Below are positions 24,640 through 34,338 of a DNA stretch of 64,000 nucleotides, piece by piece. The stretch comes from Amycolatopsis jiangsuensis (GTDB lineage Bacteria > Actinomycetota > Actinomycetes > Mycobacteriales > Pseudonocardiaceae), in the NCBI RefSeq assembly GCF_014204865.1, contig NZ_JACHMG010000001.1, positions 744,001-808,000 of the forward strand, written 5' to 3'. A program made the position numbers and the translations under genes. The notes beneath the pieces were generated by a model that was given only the letters and a program-made list of their open reading frames with translations, was not told the DNA's origin and did no database searches. The stretch's first letter is position 1; every line of letters begins with the position of its first letter.

Positions 24640-26667
24640 GTGTCCCATCCGCCGTCAGCCGCCGCCGTATCCGCCCCGCGCGTGGTGGTGCCGGCGGGCA
24701 CTACGGCGGGCGCCGCGGTGCGGGAGGCCGGCCTGGCCACCAAGGGGCCGGACACGATCGTGGTCGTGCGCGACGTCGACGGGAAGCTGCGCGATCTCGC
24801 GTGGACCCCGGACGCCGACGCGCAGGTCGAAGCCGTTGCCGCGAACACCGAGGACGGCCGTAGCGTGATCCGGCACTCCGCGGCGCACGTCCTCGCGCAG
24901 GCCGTGCAGCAGCAGTTTCCCGAGGCGAAGCTCGGCATCGGCCCGCCGGTGCGCGACGGCTTCTACTACGACTTCGCCGTGGACAAGCCGTTCACGCCCG
25001 AGGACCTGCAGGCGCTGGAGAAGCGCATGAAGCAGATCGTGAAGGGCGCGCAGCAGTTCTCCCGTCGCGTGTTCGCTTCCCGGGAGGAGGCGAGGGCCGA
25101 GCTCGAGGACGAGCCGTTCAAGCTTGAGCTGGTCGACCTCAAGTCCGAAGTGGACACCTCGGAGGTGATGGAAATCGGCGGCGGCGAGCTGACCGTCTAC
25201 GACAACCTCGACCCGCGCACCAAGGAGCGCGTGTGGGGTGACCTCTGCCGTGGTCCGCACGTGCCGACCACGAAATTCATCCCCGCGTTCAAGCTCACCC
25301 GGGTCGCCGCGGCCTACTGGCGCGGGGACGACAAGAACCCGCAGCTGCAAAGGATCTACGGCACCGCGTGGGAATCCGCCGAGGCGCAGGAGGCCTACCT
25401 CGAGCGGATCGCCGAAGCCGAACGCCGCGACCACCGCCGCCTCGGCGCCGAACTGGACCTGTTCTCCTTCCCCGAGGAGATCGGCTCCGGGCTGCCGGTG
25501 TTCCACCCCAAGGGCGGCATCATCCGCCGGGAGCTGGAGAACTACTCGCGCCGCCGGCACGAGGAGGCCGGCTACGAGTTCGTGAACACCCCGCACATCA
25601 GCAAGGAGCAGTTGTTCCTCACCTCGGGACATCTGCCCTACTACGCCGACACCATGTTCCCGCCGGTGCAGTTCGACGAGGAGAACTACTACCTCAAGGC
25701 GATGAACTGCCCGATGCACCACCTGATCTTCCGCTCGCGCGGCCGGTCCTACCGCGAACTGCCGCTGCGGCTGTTCGAGTTCGGCACCGTGTACCGCTAC
25801 GAGAAGTCGGGTGTGGTGCACGGGCTGACCCGGGTGCGCGGGCTGACCATGGACGACTCGCACATCTACTGCACCCCGGAACAGATGCCCGGTGAGCTGC
25901 GCTCGCTGCTGAAGTTCGTCCTGGACCTGCTGGCCGACTACGGGCTCTCGGACTTCTACCTGGAGCTGTCCACCCGCGGGGACTCGGACAAGTTCATCGG
26001 CTCGGACGAGGAATGGGCGCAGGCCACCGAAACGCTGCGACAGGCGGCCGTCGACTCCGGCCTCGACCTGGTGCCGGACCCGGGCGGCGCGGCGTACTAC
26101 GGGCCGAAGATCTCCGTGCAGGCCAAGGACGCCATCGGCCGGTCCTGGCAGATGTCGACCATCCAGCTGGACTTCAACCACCCGCGGCGGTTCGAGCTGG
26201 CCTACACCGCGGCGGACGGCTCGAGGCAGCAGCCGCTGGTGATCCACCGCGCGCTGTTCGGCTCGATCGAGCGGTTCTTCGGCGTGCTGACCGAGCACTA
26301 CGCGGGCGCGTTCCCGGCGTGGCTCTCGCCGGTGCAGGTGGTCGGCATCCCGATCACCGCCGACCAGGTCGAGTATCTGCACGGTGTGGAGAAGGCGTTG
26401 CGCGCCAAGGGGATTCGCGTCGAGGTGGACGCGAGCGACGACCGTATGCAGAAGAAGATCCGCACGCACACCACGCAGAAGGTGCCGTTCCTGCTGCTGG
26501 CCGGCGGCAAGGACGCCGACGCGGGCGCGGTGTCGTTCCGGTTCCGCGACGGCGGCCAGATCAACGGCGTCACGGTGGACGCGGCCGTCGAAGCCATCGC
26601 CGAATGGGTCGCCCGGCGCGAGAACTCGTCGCCGACCGCCGAAGCCGTGGAGAAGATCCTCAAGTGA
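24640..26667 (+). CDS. thrS: Threonine-tRNA ligase
   Basis: A 675-residue class II aminoacyl-tRNA synthetase that charges tRNA-Thr. The order is a TGS-like N-terminal domain (about 1-75), an editing domain with the zinc-type [12 protein letters not shown] motif near 90, a catalytic core (about 270-560) with [10 protein letters not shown] and [16 protein letters not shown], then an anticodon-binding domain. GTG 24640 has AGGAG 9 bp upstream. A perfect ACGGTG-GT-CACCGT dyad (24541-24554) lies in the promoter region. It heads the conserved thrS–HIT–pgsA–acyltransferase–pimA block. I see no T-box. Confidence 0.97.
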   Translation: MSHPPSAAAVSAPRVVVPAGTTAGAAVREAGLATKGPDTIVVVRDVDGKLRDLAWTPDADAQVEAVAANTEDGRSVIRHSAAHVLAQAVQQQFPEAKLGIGPPVRDGFYYDFAVDKPFTPEDLQALEKRMKQIVKGAQQFSRRVFASREEARAELEDEPFKLELVDLKSEVDTSEVMEIGGGELTVYDNLDPRTKERVWGDLCRGPHVPTTKFIPAFKLTRVAAAYWRGDDKNPQLQRIYGTAWESAEAQEAYLERIAEAERRDHRRLGAELDLFSFPEEIGSGLPVFHPKGGIIRRELENYSRRRHEEAGYEFVNTPHISKEQLFLTSGHLPYYADTMFPPVQFDEENYYLKAMNCPMHHLIFRSRGRSYRELPLRLFEFGTVYRYEKSGVVHGLTRVRGLTMDDSHIYCTPEQMPGELRSLLKFVLDLLADYGLSDFYLELSTRGDSDKFIGSDEEWAQATETLRQAAVDSGLDLVPDPGGAAYYGPKISVQAKDAIGRSWQMSTIQLDFNHPRRFELAYTAADGSRQQPLVIHRALFGSIERFFGVLTEHYAGAFPAWLSPVQVVGIPITADQVEYLHGVEKALRAKGIRVEVDASDDRMQKKIRTHTTQKVPFLLLAGGKDADAGAVSFRFRDGGQINGVTVDAAVEAIAEWVARRENSSPTAEAVEKILK

Positions 26668-27236
26668 GCACCGCGGACGGACCCGACCTCGTCGAGCAGG
26701 ACGGCATCGGGGTCCCGGACGCGTTGCAGCGGCTGTGGACCCCGCACCGGATGGCCTACATCCGGGGCCAGGACAAGCCGGACGGCGACGAGCCGCCCGG
26801 CTGCCCGTTCTGCCGGCTGCCCGGCCTCGACGACGAGCAGGCGCTCATCGTGGCGCGCGGCGAGACGGTGTACGCGGTGCTGAACCTCTACCCGTACAAC
26901 CCCGGGCACCTGATGGTGGTGCCCTACCGGCACGTGGCGGACTACCCGGACCTCACCGAGGCCGAGACGCGGGAGCTGGCCGGGTTCACCCAGCACGCGA
27001 TGGGCGTGGTGCGGGCGGTGTCCGCGGCGCACGGGTTCAACATCGGCATGAACCAGGGCGTGATCGCCGGTGCCGGCATCGCCGCGCACCTGCATCAGCA
27101 CCTCGTGCCGCGCTGGGGCGGGGACGCGAACTTCATGCCCGTGATCGGGCACACGAAGGTCCTCCCGCAGCTGCTGGGGGAAACCCGGCAGCTGCTGGCC
27201 GGCGCCTGGAACGAGCCGCGCAGCACAGCTGGTTGA
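26664..27236 (+). CDS. HIT family nucleotide hydrolase/transferase
   Basis: A 190-residue histidine-triad protein with the active-site motif [10 protein letters not shown] and CPFC near residue 47, as in the AP4A phosphorylase-like HIT branch found next to thrS in mycobacteria. Members hydrolyse or phosphorylyse nucleoside phosphates such as Ap4A, a by-product of aminoacyl-tRNA synthetases, which makes the thrS coupling meaningful. GTG 26664 overlaps the thrS stop (GTGA). Its own stop lies inside the MarR-type operator. Confidence 0.9.
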   Translation: MSTADGPDLVEQDGIGVPDALQRLWTPHRMAYIRGQDKPDGDEPPGCPFCRLPGLDDEQALIVARGETVYAVLNLYPYNPGHLMVVPYRHVADYPDLTEAETRELAGFTQHAMGVVRAVSAAHGFNIGMNQGVIAGAGIAAHLHQHLVPRWGGDANFMPVIGHTKVLPQLLGETRQLLAGAWNEPRSTAG

Positions 27237-27245
27237 GTGCTCAAC
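27232..27245 (+). promoter_or_regulatory. MarR autoregulatory operator
   Basis: GTTGAG-TG-CTCAAC is a perfect 6+2+6 palindrome 17 bp upstream of the marR start, overlapping the stop codon of the HIT gene. Size and position fit a MarR-family autorepression site. Confidence 0.65.
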
Positions 27246-27262
27246 TCGCGTACCATGGCGGT

Positions 27263-27841
27263 ATGTCCGGACCGCGCTGGCTCACCGACCAGGAACAGCA
27301 GGTGTGGCGTGCGTACGCGAACGCCACGGCGATGCTGCAGGCGCATCTCGAAGGGCAGCTGCAACACGAGTCGGGCATGCCGCACACGTACTACGAGGTC
27401 CTCGTCTCGCTGTCCGAGGCTCCGGGCCGCCGGCTGCGGATGAGCGAGCTGGCCGCCGCGCGCGGATCCTCGCGCAGCCGGCTCTCGCACGCGGTGGCCC
27501 GGCTGGAGGCCAAGGGCTGGGTGACCCGCGAGTCCTGCCCTACCGACAAACGCGGCTCCTGGGCGGTGCTCACCGGCGAGGGCCTGGCCGCGCTGGAGGC
27601 GGCCGCGCCCGGCCACGTGGCGGCGGTCCGCGAGGGCCTGCTCGACCCGCTGACGCCGGAGCAGGTACGGCAGCTGGGGGAGATCTCCACGGCGATCCTG
27701 GGCGCGCTCCAGCCGCGGTGCGCGGCCGCCGTGGCGGCCGAGGAGACGGCCGAGGAGGAGGTGGGCTGGGGCGCCGGAGACGGTTCCGGGCCGGACGCCG
27801 GCTGCCCCGCCGGCGACGCTGAACTGCCCCGATCCGGCTGA
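27263..27841 (+). CDS. MarR family transcriptional regulator
   Basis: A 192-residue winged-helix regulator. The recognition region is RMSELAAARGSSRSRLSHAV and the wing carries CPTDKRGSWAVLT near residue 93, close to the D-x-R-G-x-x-x-x-L-T family signature. The C-terminal about 40 residues are an unusual acidic/Gly-rich tail (AAEETAEEEVGWGAGDGSG). It has its own operator dyad and interrupts the otherwise conserved HIT–pgsA neighbourhood. A second, imperfect site before the nitroreductase makes a redox or phenolic signal plausible. Confidence 0.88.
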   Translation: MSGPRWLTDQEQQVWRAYANATAMLQAHLEGQLQHESGMPHTYYEVLVSLSEAPGRRLRMSELAAARGSSRSRLSHAVARLEAKGWVTRESCPTDKRGSWAVLTGEGLAALEAAAPGHVAAVREGLLDPLTPEQVRQLGEISTAILGALQPRCAAAVAAEETAEEEVGWGAGDGSGPDAGCPAGDAELPRSG

Positions 27842-27940
27842 CTCCCGGCCGGTCGCGGGCGGGCACGTCCGGGGTCGTGGACCGGGTCGATAGGCTTCCC
27901 TCGCCCACCCGCCCCCGAACCAGGTGCACAAACGAGGAAG

Positions 27941-28585
27941 ATGCTCAACATTTTCGCCCGCGCCTCGGTCTCCCGTGTCACGGACCCGATCGGCCGCGCA
28001 CTGGTCCGAGCCGGGCTGACGCCGAACGTGATGACGGTGCTCGGCACCGTCGGCGCGATGGCGTGCGCGCTCGCGTTCTTCCCGCAGGGCATGCTGCTGT
28101 GGGGCACGTTCACCGTGTGGGGCTTCGCGATGCTGGACCTGCTCGACGGCGCGATGGCCCGGGCCCGCGGCTACGGGACCCCGTTCGGCGCGGTCCTCGA
28201 CGCGACCTGCGACCGGCTGGTCGACGGGGCGCTGTTCGCGGCCATCGCCTGGTGGTGCTTCGTCCAGGCGCACAACACCCGGGCCGCGGCGGCCGCGCTG
28301 ATCTGCCTCGTGCTGGCCCAGGTCATCTCGTATGTGAAGGCGCGGGCGGAGGCGTCCGGGCTGGAAGCCGACGGCGGGCTCGTGGAACGGGCCGAGCGGC
28401 TGATCATCGCGCTCGTCGGCACCGGGCTGCACGGCCTCGGCGTGCCCTACACCGTCGAGATCACGCTGTGGCTGCTCGCCGTGCTGTCGGTGGTCACGCT
28501 GCTGCAGCGGATGGCAGCGGTGGCCGGTGCGGCCCGCACGGCGGCGAAGCGGGCCGATCTCCCGGCGGGCGGGCAGCAGCCGTGA
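27941..28585 (+). CDS. pgsA: Phosphatidylinositol phosphate synthase (CDP-alcohol phosphatidyltransferase)
   Basis: A 214-residue polytopic membrane enzyme. The catalytic signature D-x2-D-G-x2-A-R-x8-G-x3-D-x3-D is seen in DLLDGAMARARGYGTPFG and VLDATCDR. In actinobacteria the homologue at this position (after thrS and HIT) condenses CDP-diacylglycerol with inositol phosphate, feeding phosphatidylinositol and PIM lipids. The gene overlaps the acyltransferase that follows (GTGA), consistent with a PIM operon. Confidence 0.9.
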   Translation: MLNIFARASVSRVTDPIGRALVRAGLTPNVMTVLGTVGAMACALAFFPQGMLLWGTFTVWGFAMLDLLDGAMARARGYGTPFGAVLDATCDRLVDGALFAAIAWWCFVQAHNTRAAAAALICLVLAQVISYVKARAEASGLEADGGLVERAERLIIALVGTGLHGLGVPYTVEITLWLLAVLSVVTLLQRMAAVAGAARTAAKRADLPAGGQQP

Positions 28586-29487
28586 GCGCGCTGTCGCGGA
28601 AACTCGGCGAGCTGGGATACGCGGCCGGCTGGCAGCTGGTCCGGCGGGTGCCGCGGCGGTTCGGTTCGGCGGCCTTCGCGCTCGGCGCGGACATGGCCAC
28701 CCGCCGCGGCGGGGGTGGGGTGCGGCAGCTGCGCGCCAATCTGACCCGGGTGGTGCCCCAGGCCGGGGAGGCGGAGCTCGACGAGCTGGTCCGCCGGGCG
28801 ATGCGGTCGTACGCGCGCTACTGGTACGAGACGTTCCGGCTGCCCTCGATGGACCCCGCCGAAGTGGTCCGCCGGGTCGTGCTCACCGGATTCGAGAACA
28901 TCGAGGCCGCGCTCGCCGAGGGCAACGGCGCGGTGATCGTGCTGCCGCACAGCGGCAACTGGGACATCGCCGGGGTCTGGCTCTGCGACCGGCTCGGCGG
29001 GTTCACCACGGTGGTGGAGCGGCTCGAGCCGGAGTCGTTGTTCCGCCGGTTCGTCGCCTTCCGGGAATCGCTCGGGTTCGAGATCGTGCCGCACACCGGG
29101 GACAGTTCGGCGATGCGGCTGCTGCTGAAACGGCTGCGGGAGAACAAGGTGGTGTGCCTGGTGGGGGACAGGGACCTGACCACGTCGGGGGTGCCGGTGC
29201 GGTTCTTCGGCGAGCGCACCCGGATGCCGGCCGGTCCCGCGCGGCTGGCCGCGACCACCGGCGCCGCGCTGCTGCCGGTCGGCAGCTGGTACTCCGAGGA
29301 CGGCTGGCAGATCCGCGTGCACCCGCGGATCCGGGTCACCGCGCGGGCCGAGGTGCCCGCCGCCACCCAGGCGCTCGCGGACGCGTTCGCCGGCGACGTC
29401 GCCGCCCACCCGGCCGACTGGCACATGCTGCAGCCGTTCTGGCCCGCCGATCTCGACGGGCGCGCTGGTCTCGAAGAAGCGAGCTGA
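28582..29487 (+). CDS. Phosphatidylinositol mannoside acyltransferase (LpxL-like)
   Basis: A 301-residue membrane-associated acyltransferase of the lipid A acyltransferase superfamily, with the H-x4-D motif in LPHSGNWD (near residue 120) and a GDRDLTTSGVPVRFFG segment. In mycobacteria the homologue between pgsA and pimA (PatA) adds palmitate to the mannose of PIM1/PIM2. GTG 28582 overlaps the pgsA stop. It acts at the cytoplasmic membrane on the product of the next gene. Confidence 0.88.
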   Translation: MSALSRKLGELGYAAGWQLVRRVPRRFGSAAFALGADMATRRGGGGVRQLRANLTRVVPQAGEAELDELVRRAMRSYARYWYETFRLPSMDPAEVVRRVVLTGFENIEAALAEGNGAVIVLPHSGNWDIAGVWLCDRLGGFTTVVERLEPESLFRRFVAFRESLGFEIVPHTGDSSAMRLLLKRLRENKVVCLVGDRDLTTSGVPVRFFGERTRMPAGPARLAATTGAALLPVGSWYSEDGWQIRVHPRIRVTARAEVPAATQALADAFAGDVAAHPADWHMLQPFWPADLDGRAGLEEAS

Positions 29488-29490
29488 GCC

Positions 29491-30648
29491 GTGGCCGGGG
29501 GGTGGAAGATCGGCATCGTGTGCCCGTACTCCTTCGACGTGCCCGGCGGGGTGCAGGGGCACGTGCTCGACCTGGCGCGGGCGCTGCAGGAGCGCGGGCA
29601 CCGGGTGTCCGTGCTCGCCCCCGCCGACGAGGACGCGCGGCTGCCGGACTTCGTGCACCCCGCGGGCAAGGCACTCGGCATCCGGTACAACGGCTCGGTC
29701 GCCCGGCTGCAGTTCGGCCCGGTGTCGTATGCCCGGGTGCGCCGCTGGATCCGGGACAACGGCTTCGACGTGCTGCATCTGCACGAACCGGCCGCGCCCA
29801 GCCTGTCGCTGCTCGCACTGAAGGTGGCCGACGGCCCGATCGTGGCCACTTTCCACACCGCGACCACCCGCTCGCGCACGCTTTCGGCGTTCCAGCCGGT
29901 GCTGCGGCCGTTGCTGGAGAAGATCACCGCGCGCATCGCGGTGTCCGCGCTGGCCCGGCGGGTGCAGGTGGAGCACGCCGGTGGCGACGCGGTGGAAATC
30001 CCCAACGGCGTCGACGTCGACTTCTTCTCCCGGGCCACGCCGCTGGACGGCTATCCACGAGCGGGCGGCACGGTCGGCTTCGTCGGCCGGTTCACCGAAC
30101 CGCGCAAGGGAATGGGCGTGCTGCTCGAGGCGGCGCGGCAGTTGCTGCCGGAGTTCGAGGACCTGCGGTTGCTCGTGGTCGGGCGGGGGGATCCCGACCA
30201 GCTGCGCCGGATGGCCGGGCCGCGGCTGTGGCCGCACATCGAGCTGCTCGGCCAGGTGGACGACGCCACGAAGGCCCGTGCGCTGCGCAGCGTGGACGTG
30301 TACTGCGCGCCCAACACCGGGGGCGAGAGCTTCGGCATGATCCTCACCGAGGCCATGGCCGCGGGGACGCCGGTGCTGGCCAGCGGGCTCGACTCGTTCC
30401 GCCGGGTGCTCGACGACGGCAAGGCCGGCATGCTCACCGCGACCGGTGATCCGGGCGCGCTCGCCGACGGGTTGCGGGAGCTGCTGGGCGATCCGGCCCG
30501 CCGGGCGTCGCTGGCCGCGGCGGCCGGCGAGCGGGTGACCGGCTACGACTGGCCGATGGTGGTCACCCAGGTGCTGCGGGTGTACGAGACGGCGATCGCC
30601 GCCGATCCGCGGCTGGTCGTGGCGGGTGAACGGGAGTACGCCCGGTGA
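29491..30648 (+). CDS. pimA: GDP-mannose-dependent phosphatidylinositol mannosyltransferase
   Basis: A 385-residue GT-B glycosyltransferase of family GT4. The N-terminal PYSFDVPGGVQGHV loop binds the acceptor lipid. The C-terminal domain carries GRFTEPRKGMGVLLEA and the E-x7-E motif ESFGMILTE that holds GDP-mannose. It makes PIM1 from phosphatidylinositol, the first committed step toward PIMs and lipomannan. GTG 29491 lies 3 bp after the acyltransferase stop. Confidence 0.93.
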   Translation: MAGGWKIGIVCPYSFDVPGGVQGHVLDLARALQERGHRVSVLAPADEDARLPDFVHPAGKALGIRYNGSVARLQFGPVSYARVRRWIRDNGFDVLHLHEPAAPSLSLLALKVADGPIVATFHTATTRSRTLSAFQPVLRPLLEKITARIAVSALARRVQVEHAGGDAVEIPNGVDVDFFSRATPLDGYPRAGGTVGFVGRFTEPRKGMGVLLEAARQLLPEFEDLRLLVVGRGDPDQLRRMAGPRLWPHIELLGQVDDATKARALRSVDVYCAPNTGGESFGMILTEAMAAGTPVLASGLDSFRRVLDDGKAGMLTATGDPGALADGLRELLGDPARRASLAAAAGERVTGYDWPMVVTQVLRVYETAIAADPRLVVAGEREYAR

Positions 30649-31127
30649 GCTGGCTGATGTGGCTGCTCGCCGCGATCGCGGTCGTGGTGGTGCTCGGCGG
30701 CCTGTTCCTCGTCGCGACGGCGAACCGGCTGGACCGGCTGCACGTGCGCACGGACGCGGGCTGGGCGGCGCTGGACGCCGCGCTCGCCCGGCGCGCGGTG
30801 GTCGCCCGCGCGGTCGCGGCGGTTCTCGAAGGCGACGGGCTCCGTGTCACCGCCGAACGCGCCGAGGCGGCCGCCCGCGTGGACCGGGAAGCCGAGGAGA
30901 ACGAACTGACGCTGCTGCTGTCGCGGGTCGACCGTGCCCGCCTGCCGCCGGCGCTGGCCGGTGAGCTGACCGACGCCGAACACCGCGTGGTGATCGCCCG
31001 CCGGGTGCACAACGACGCCGTGCGGGACACCCGCGCCCTGCGTCGCCGCCGTAAGGTGCGGTACTTCAAGCTGGCCGGGACCGCGCCGCTGCCGGAGTAC
31101 TTCGAGTTCGCGGAACCGGAGTTGTGA
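30645..31127 (+). CDS. LemA-like single-pass membrane protein
   Basis: A 160-residue protein with one N-terminal TM helix (about 3-25) and a helical cytosolic or external part. The pattern TDAGWAALDAALARRAVVAR and a C-terminal ARRVHNDAVRDTRALRRRRK…PEYFEF resemble the LemA family fold (AW-x-x-ID-x-x-L-x-RR … YN-x-x-V … FE). The role is unknown. GTG 30645 overlaps the pimA stop, so it belongs to the PIM operon, and it may help organise the membrane enzymes; that is inference. Confidence 0.7.
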   Translation: MSWLMWLLAAIAVVVVLGGLFLVATANRLDRLHVRTDAGWAALDAALARRAVVARAVAAVLEGDGLRVTAERAEAAARVDREAEENELTLLLSRVDRARLPPALAGELTDAEHRVVIARRVHNDAVRDTRALRRRRKVRYFKLAGTAPLPEYFEFAEPEL

Positions 31128-31654
31128 GGCAGAATCGCCGGGTGCCCACTGAACCGGATGCGTGCGCCGTCGCCCACGGCGAAGCCGAGAGTGTGCCCGC
31201 CGAACGGACGCTGGTGGCCGTGTTCGCCTCGCCGGTCGCCCGTTACCTGCTGCGGTACGCCGCGGACCTGGGCTACCACCCGGTGCTGTTCGAACCCGAC
31301 GCGGCTCGGGCCACAGACGCGCCCGAAGGCGTCGAAGTCCGCACCACGCCGCCGGATCCCGGTCCGGACGCCGACGTCGTGGTCACCGACCACCACCGTA
31401 CCGAGCTCGGCGCCGTGCTCCAGTCGGCGCTGACGGCCGAAGCCCGGTGGATCGGCGTGCTGGGCAACCCGCGCCATCCCGGCCCGCACGTCGAGGCGCT
31501 GCGAGCGCTGGACGTGCCCGAGCCCGACATCGCCCGCGTGCACCGTCCGGTCGGGCTGAACATCGGCTCACGCACACCGCCGGAAATCGCCGTCGCGACG
31601 CTGGCGGGCCTGCTGGCCGACCGCAACGGCCGCCCGGGCGGCTTCGCGTTCTGA
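31124..31654 (+). CDS. XdhC-like Rossmann-domain protein
   Basis: A 176-residue protein matching the C-terminal NAD-binding domain of XdhC/CoxI proteins, which insert molybdenum cofactor into xanthine dehydrogenase-type enzymes. Recognisable are ARYLLRYAADLGYHPVLFEP, VVTDHH, WIGVLGNPRH and VGLNIGSRTPPEIAVATLAG. The N-terminal XdhC domain is missing, and no molybdoenzyme is nearby. Either GTG 31124, overlapping the upstream stop, or GTG 31142 may be the start. A role in Moco maturation is family-based only. Confidence 0.8.
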   Translation: MRQNRRVPTEPDACAVAHGEAESVPAERTLVAVFASPVARYLLRYAADLGYHPVLFEPDAARATDAPEGVEVRTTPPDPGPDADVVVTDHHRTELGAVLQSALTAEARWIGVLGNPRHPGPHVEALRALDVPEPDIARVHRPVGLNIGSRTPPEIAVATLAGLLADRNGRPGGFAF

Positions 31655-31657
31655 ACC

Positions 31658-31705
31658 CTCATGAGTGGTCCAGTCCGGTTTCTGACCGGCGTAGCCACTC
31701 ACGAG
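31658..31705. repeat. Palindromic repeat, copy A (convergent terminator)
   Basis: CTCATGAGTGG…CCACTCACGAG encloses a CCGGT…ACCGG inner pair, with imperfect arms. It lies between the XdhC-like gene and the convergent EF-G2 gene, and the EF-G2 stop codon (31699-31701) sits in its right arm. The same design recurs at 49020-49065 and 60708-60751. Confidence 0.8.
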
Positions 31706-33810
31706 GGGACTGCGGCTCCTTCCGGCATCGGTTCGAAGCGGGCGTGCCGGCGGGTGAACGTCGCGGTGCCGGAGGTCAGCGAGCGCAGGTCGACCGCGTA
31801 GCGAAGCAGTTCCGCAGCCGGGACCTCGGCGTGGACCAGCGTGTGGCCGCCTTCGCCGGACTCGGTGCCCAGGACCCGGCCCCGGCGGGACGACAGGTCG
31901 CCGAGCACGGTGCCCAGGTGTTCGTCGGGCAGGGTCACTTCGACCTCGTCCAGCGGTTCCAGCAGGGTGACCCGGCCGGCCGCGGCCGCCTCGCGCAGCG
32001 CGAGCGCCCCGGCGGTCTGGAACGCCGCGTCGGACGAGTCGACGCTGTGCGCCTTGCCGTCGACCAGGCTCACCCGCACGTCGACCACCGGGTGGCCGTC
32101 CTGGAGTCCGCGGGCCAGCTGCGCGCGGACGCCCTTCTCCACACTCGGGATGAACTGGTGCGGCACCGCGCCGCCCACCACCTTGTCCACGAACTCGAAC
32201 CCGCCACCGCGCGGCAGCGGCTGCACCTCGACGTCGCACACGGCGAACTGCCCGTGCCCGCCGGACTGCTTGACGTGCCTGCCGTGCCCGCGCGCCGGTT
32301 TCGCGAACGTGGCACGCAGGCTGATCCGCACCGGTTCGGTGTCCACCTCCGCACCGCCCGCGCGCAGCCGCGAAAGCACCACGTCGGCATGCGCCTCGCC
32401 CATGCACCACAGCACGAGCTGGCCGGTCTCGGCATTGCGCTCCAGACGCAGCGTCGGATCGCCCGCGACGAGCCGGGAAAGGTTGCGGGACAACGTGTCC
32501 TCGTCGCTGCGGGTCTTGGCCACCACGGCGACCGGCAGCAGCGGTTCGGGCATCCGCCACGGCTTCATCACGAGTGGATCGTCCGGGGACGACACGGTGT
32601 CGCCGGTCTCCGCGGTGCCGACTTTCGTGAGCGCGCACAGATCGCCGGCCACGCAGTAGGGCACCTCTCGCAGGTTCGAGCCGAGCGGTGAGTACAGGTG
32701 GGCCACGCGTTCGTCGGCGTCGTGGTCCGCGTGCCCGCGTTCGGCGAGCCCGTGCCCGGACACGTGCACCGGATGCTCCGGCCGCAGCGTCCCGGAGAAC
32801 ACCCGCACCAGCGAGACGCGGCCGACGTAGGAGTCGACCGCGGTGCGCACCACCTCCGCGGCGAGCGGACCGTCCGGATCGGCGGCCAGTGCCTCGTGCG
32901 GGGCGCCGTCCGGGCTGGTCACGCCGGGCAGCCGGTGTTCCAACGGCGACGGGAAGGCGCGCACGATCCCGTCCAGGACCTCCGCCAGCCCGACGCCGCT
33001 CGTCGCGCACACCGGAATGACCGGGTGGAACGCACCGCGCGCGACCGCGGTCTCCAGATCGGAGATCAGCACCTCCTCGGAGATCTCCTCGCCGGTGAGG
33101 TAGCGGTCCATCAGCGTCTCGTCCTCGCTCTCGGCGATGATGCCCTCGATCAGCGCGTCCCGGGCCTCGGCCAGCCCGTCCAACGCCCCCGGATCGGGTT
33201 CCCCCACGTGGGGCGGGTACCCGCCGGAGTAGTCGTAGCGGCGCCGGGTCACCAGGCCGGTCAGCCCGTCGCCGGCGGGCAGGTAGAGCGGCAGCACACC
33301 GGCGCCGAACGCGGCCTGGCAGGCGGAGATCTCCGCGAGCGGATCGGCGCGGTGGTGGTCGAGACGGGAGACGACGACCGCACGCGGCATCCCGACGGCC
33401 GCGCACTCTTCCCAGACCGCCACCGTCGCGGCGTCCACGCCCTCGGCCGCGCAGACCACGAACAGCGCGGCGTCCGCGGCCCGCAGCCCGGCCCGCAGTT
33501 CACCGACGAAATCGGCGTACCCCGGGGTGTCGATGAGGTTGATCTTGTGCCCGGCGTGCAGGACCGGAGCCACGGAAAGCCCGACCGAGCGCTGCTGCCG
33601 GACCGCCGCCGGATCGTGGTCGCACACCGTGGTGCCCTCCACGACCGAACCGGCACGAGGCACCGTCCCGGACGCGGCGAGCAGCGCCTCGGTGAGGGTG
33701 GTCTTGCCGGACCCCGAAGGCCCGACGAGGACGACGTTGCGCACCTTGGCGGGGTCGGACACAGCGACGGCGGCCCCGGTGCCGGTACTCCTGTTCTGCT
33801 TGTCGGCCAT
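31699..33810 (-). CDS. Elongation factor G-like protein (EF-G2)
   Basis: A 703-residue translational-GTPase-like protein of the EF-G2 branch common in actinobacteria beside a normal EF-G. G1 is GPSGSGKT (30-37). G3 reads DTPGYADF, with Tyr98 where EF-G has the catalytic His. G4 reads SRLD (148-151) in place of NKxD, so ribosome-stimulated GTP hydrolysis may be weak or absent, as reported for the mycobacterial homologue. ATG 33810 follows GAGGAG on the minus strand. The upstream extension to 33861 is unlikely. The role is not known; an accessory or stress-related ribosome function is speculation. Confidence 0.88.
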   Translation of the reverse strand: MADKQNRSTGTGAAVAVSDPAKVRNVVLVGPSGSGKTTLTEALLAASGTVPRAGSVVEGTTVCDHDPAAVRQQRSVGLSVAPVLHAGHKINLIDTPGYADFVGELRAGLRAADAALFVVCAAEGVDAATVAVWEECAAVGMPRAVVVSRLDHHRADPLAEISACQAAFGAGVLPLYLPAGDGLTGLVTRRRYDYSGGYPPHVGEPDPGALDGLAEARDALIEGIIAESEDETLMDRYLTGEEISEEVLISDLETAVARGAFHPVIPVCATSGVGLAEVLDGIVRAFPSPLEHRLPGVTSPDGAPHEALAADPDGPLAAEVVRTAVDSYVGRVSLVRVFSGTLRPEHPVHVSGHGLAERGHADHDADERVAHLYSPLGSNLREVPYCVAGDLCALTKVGTAETGDTVSSPDDPLVMKPWRMPEPLLPVAVVAKTRSDEDTLSRNLSRLVAGDPTLRLERNAETGQLVLWCMGEAHADVVLSRLRAGGAEVDTEPVRISLRATFAKPARGHGRHVKQSGGHGQFAVCDVEVQPLPRGGGFEFVDKVVGGAVPHQFIPSVEKGVRAQLARGLQDGHPVVDVRVSLVDGKAHSVDSSDAAFQTAGALALREAAAAGRVTLLEPLDEVEVTLPDEHLGTVLGDLSSRRGRVLGTESGEGGHTLVHAEVPAAELLRYAVDLRSLTSGTATFTRRHARFEPMPEGAAVPS

Positions 33811-34017
33811 GGCGGCCTCCTCAGCGGACGACGGCGAACACCTGTGTCCTCGATCACACACCTGTTGTCCTGGTGAGGCAAGGCGCGGGAGGGATCTGAC
33901 CGCCGCGTGCCACCCGACGGGCTGTGGCCGGATCCCGGACTCAGGGCGGGCGGCGAGCTCCTCACGGCGGGCGACTGACCGTCCGTGCTCGATCGTCTAC
34001 TGTGGACTGTCGGAGGG

Positions 34018-34338
34018 TCAGGGCACTCCGGCGAGGCGCAGCAGTGCCGCGGTCGCCGCGGCCGCGATCACCACCACCACGAACGGCGCCTTCCGCCAGG
34101 CGAGCACGCCGCCGACGAGCACTCCGGCCGGACGGGCGACGCCGGCGAAGCCGTGCCCCTCGGTGAGTGCGCTCGTGGCCACCAGTGCGGCCAGCAGCAC
34201 GACCGCGGCGAGCGTCATCAGCCGCTCGGCGCGGGGGGACAGCTTGACCCGGTCGCGCAGGACCGGTCCGGCGAAGCGGAACGCGAACGTGCCCGCACCC
34301 AGCACCGCGGTGGCGATCAGCAATTCGGCAGTGTCCAT
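34018..34338 (-). CDS. azlD: AzlD-type branched-chain amino acid exporter subunit
   Basis: A 106-residue membrane protein with about four TM segments, matching the small subunit of the AzlCD/BrnFE exporter (LLIATAVLGAGTFAFRFAGP, ERLMTLAAVVLLAAL). ATG 34338 overlaps the stop of azlC. In the family, AzlC and AzlD together export branched-chain amino acids or analogues. Confidence 0.85.
   Translation of the reverse strand: MDTAELLIATAVLGAGTFAFRFAGPVLRDRVKLSPRAERLMTLAAVVLLAALVATSALTEGHGFAGVARPAGVLVGGVLAWRKAPFVVVVIAAAATAALLRLAGVP

Noticed and set aside
24655..26469. Long open frame on the minus strand across thrS
   Set aside because: High-GC sequence leaves antisense frames open; the plus strand has a full threonyl-tRNA synthetase and the antisense product has no recognisable domain.
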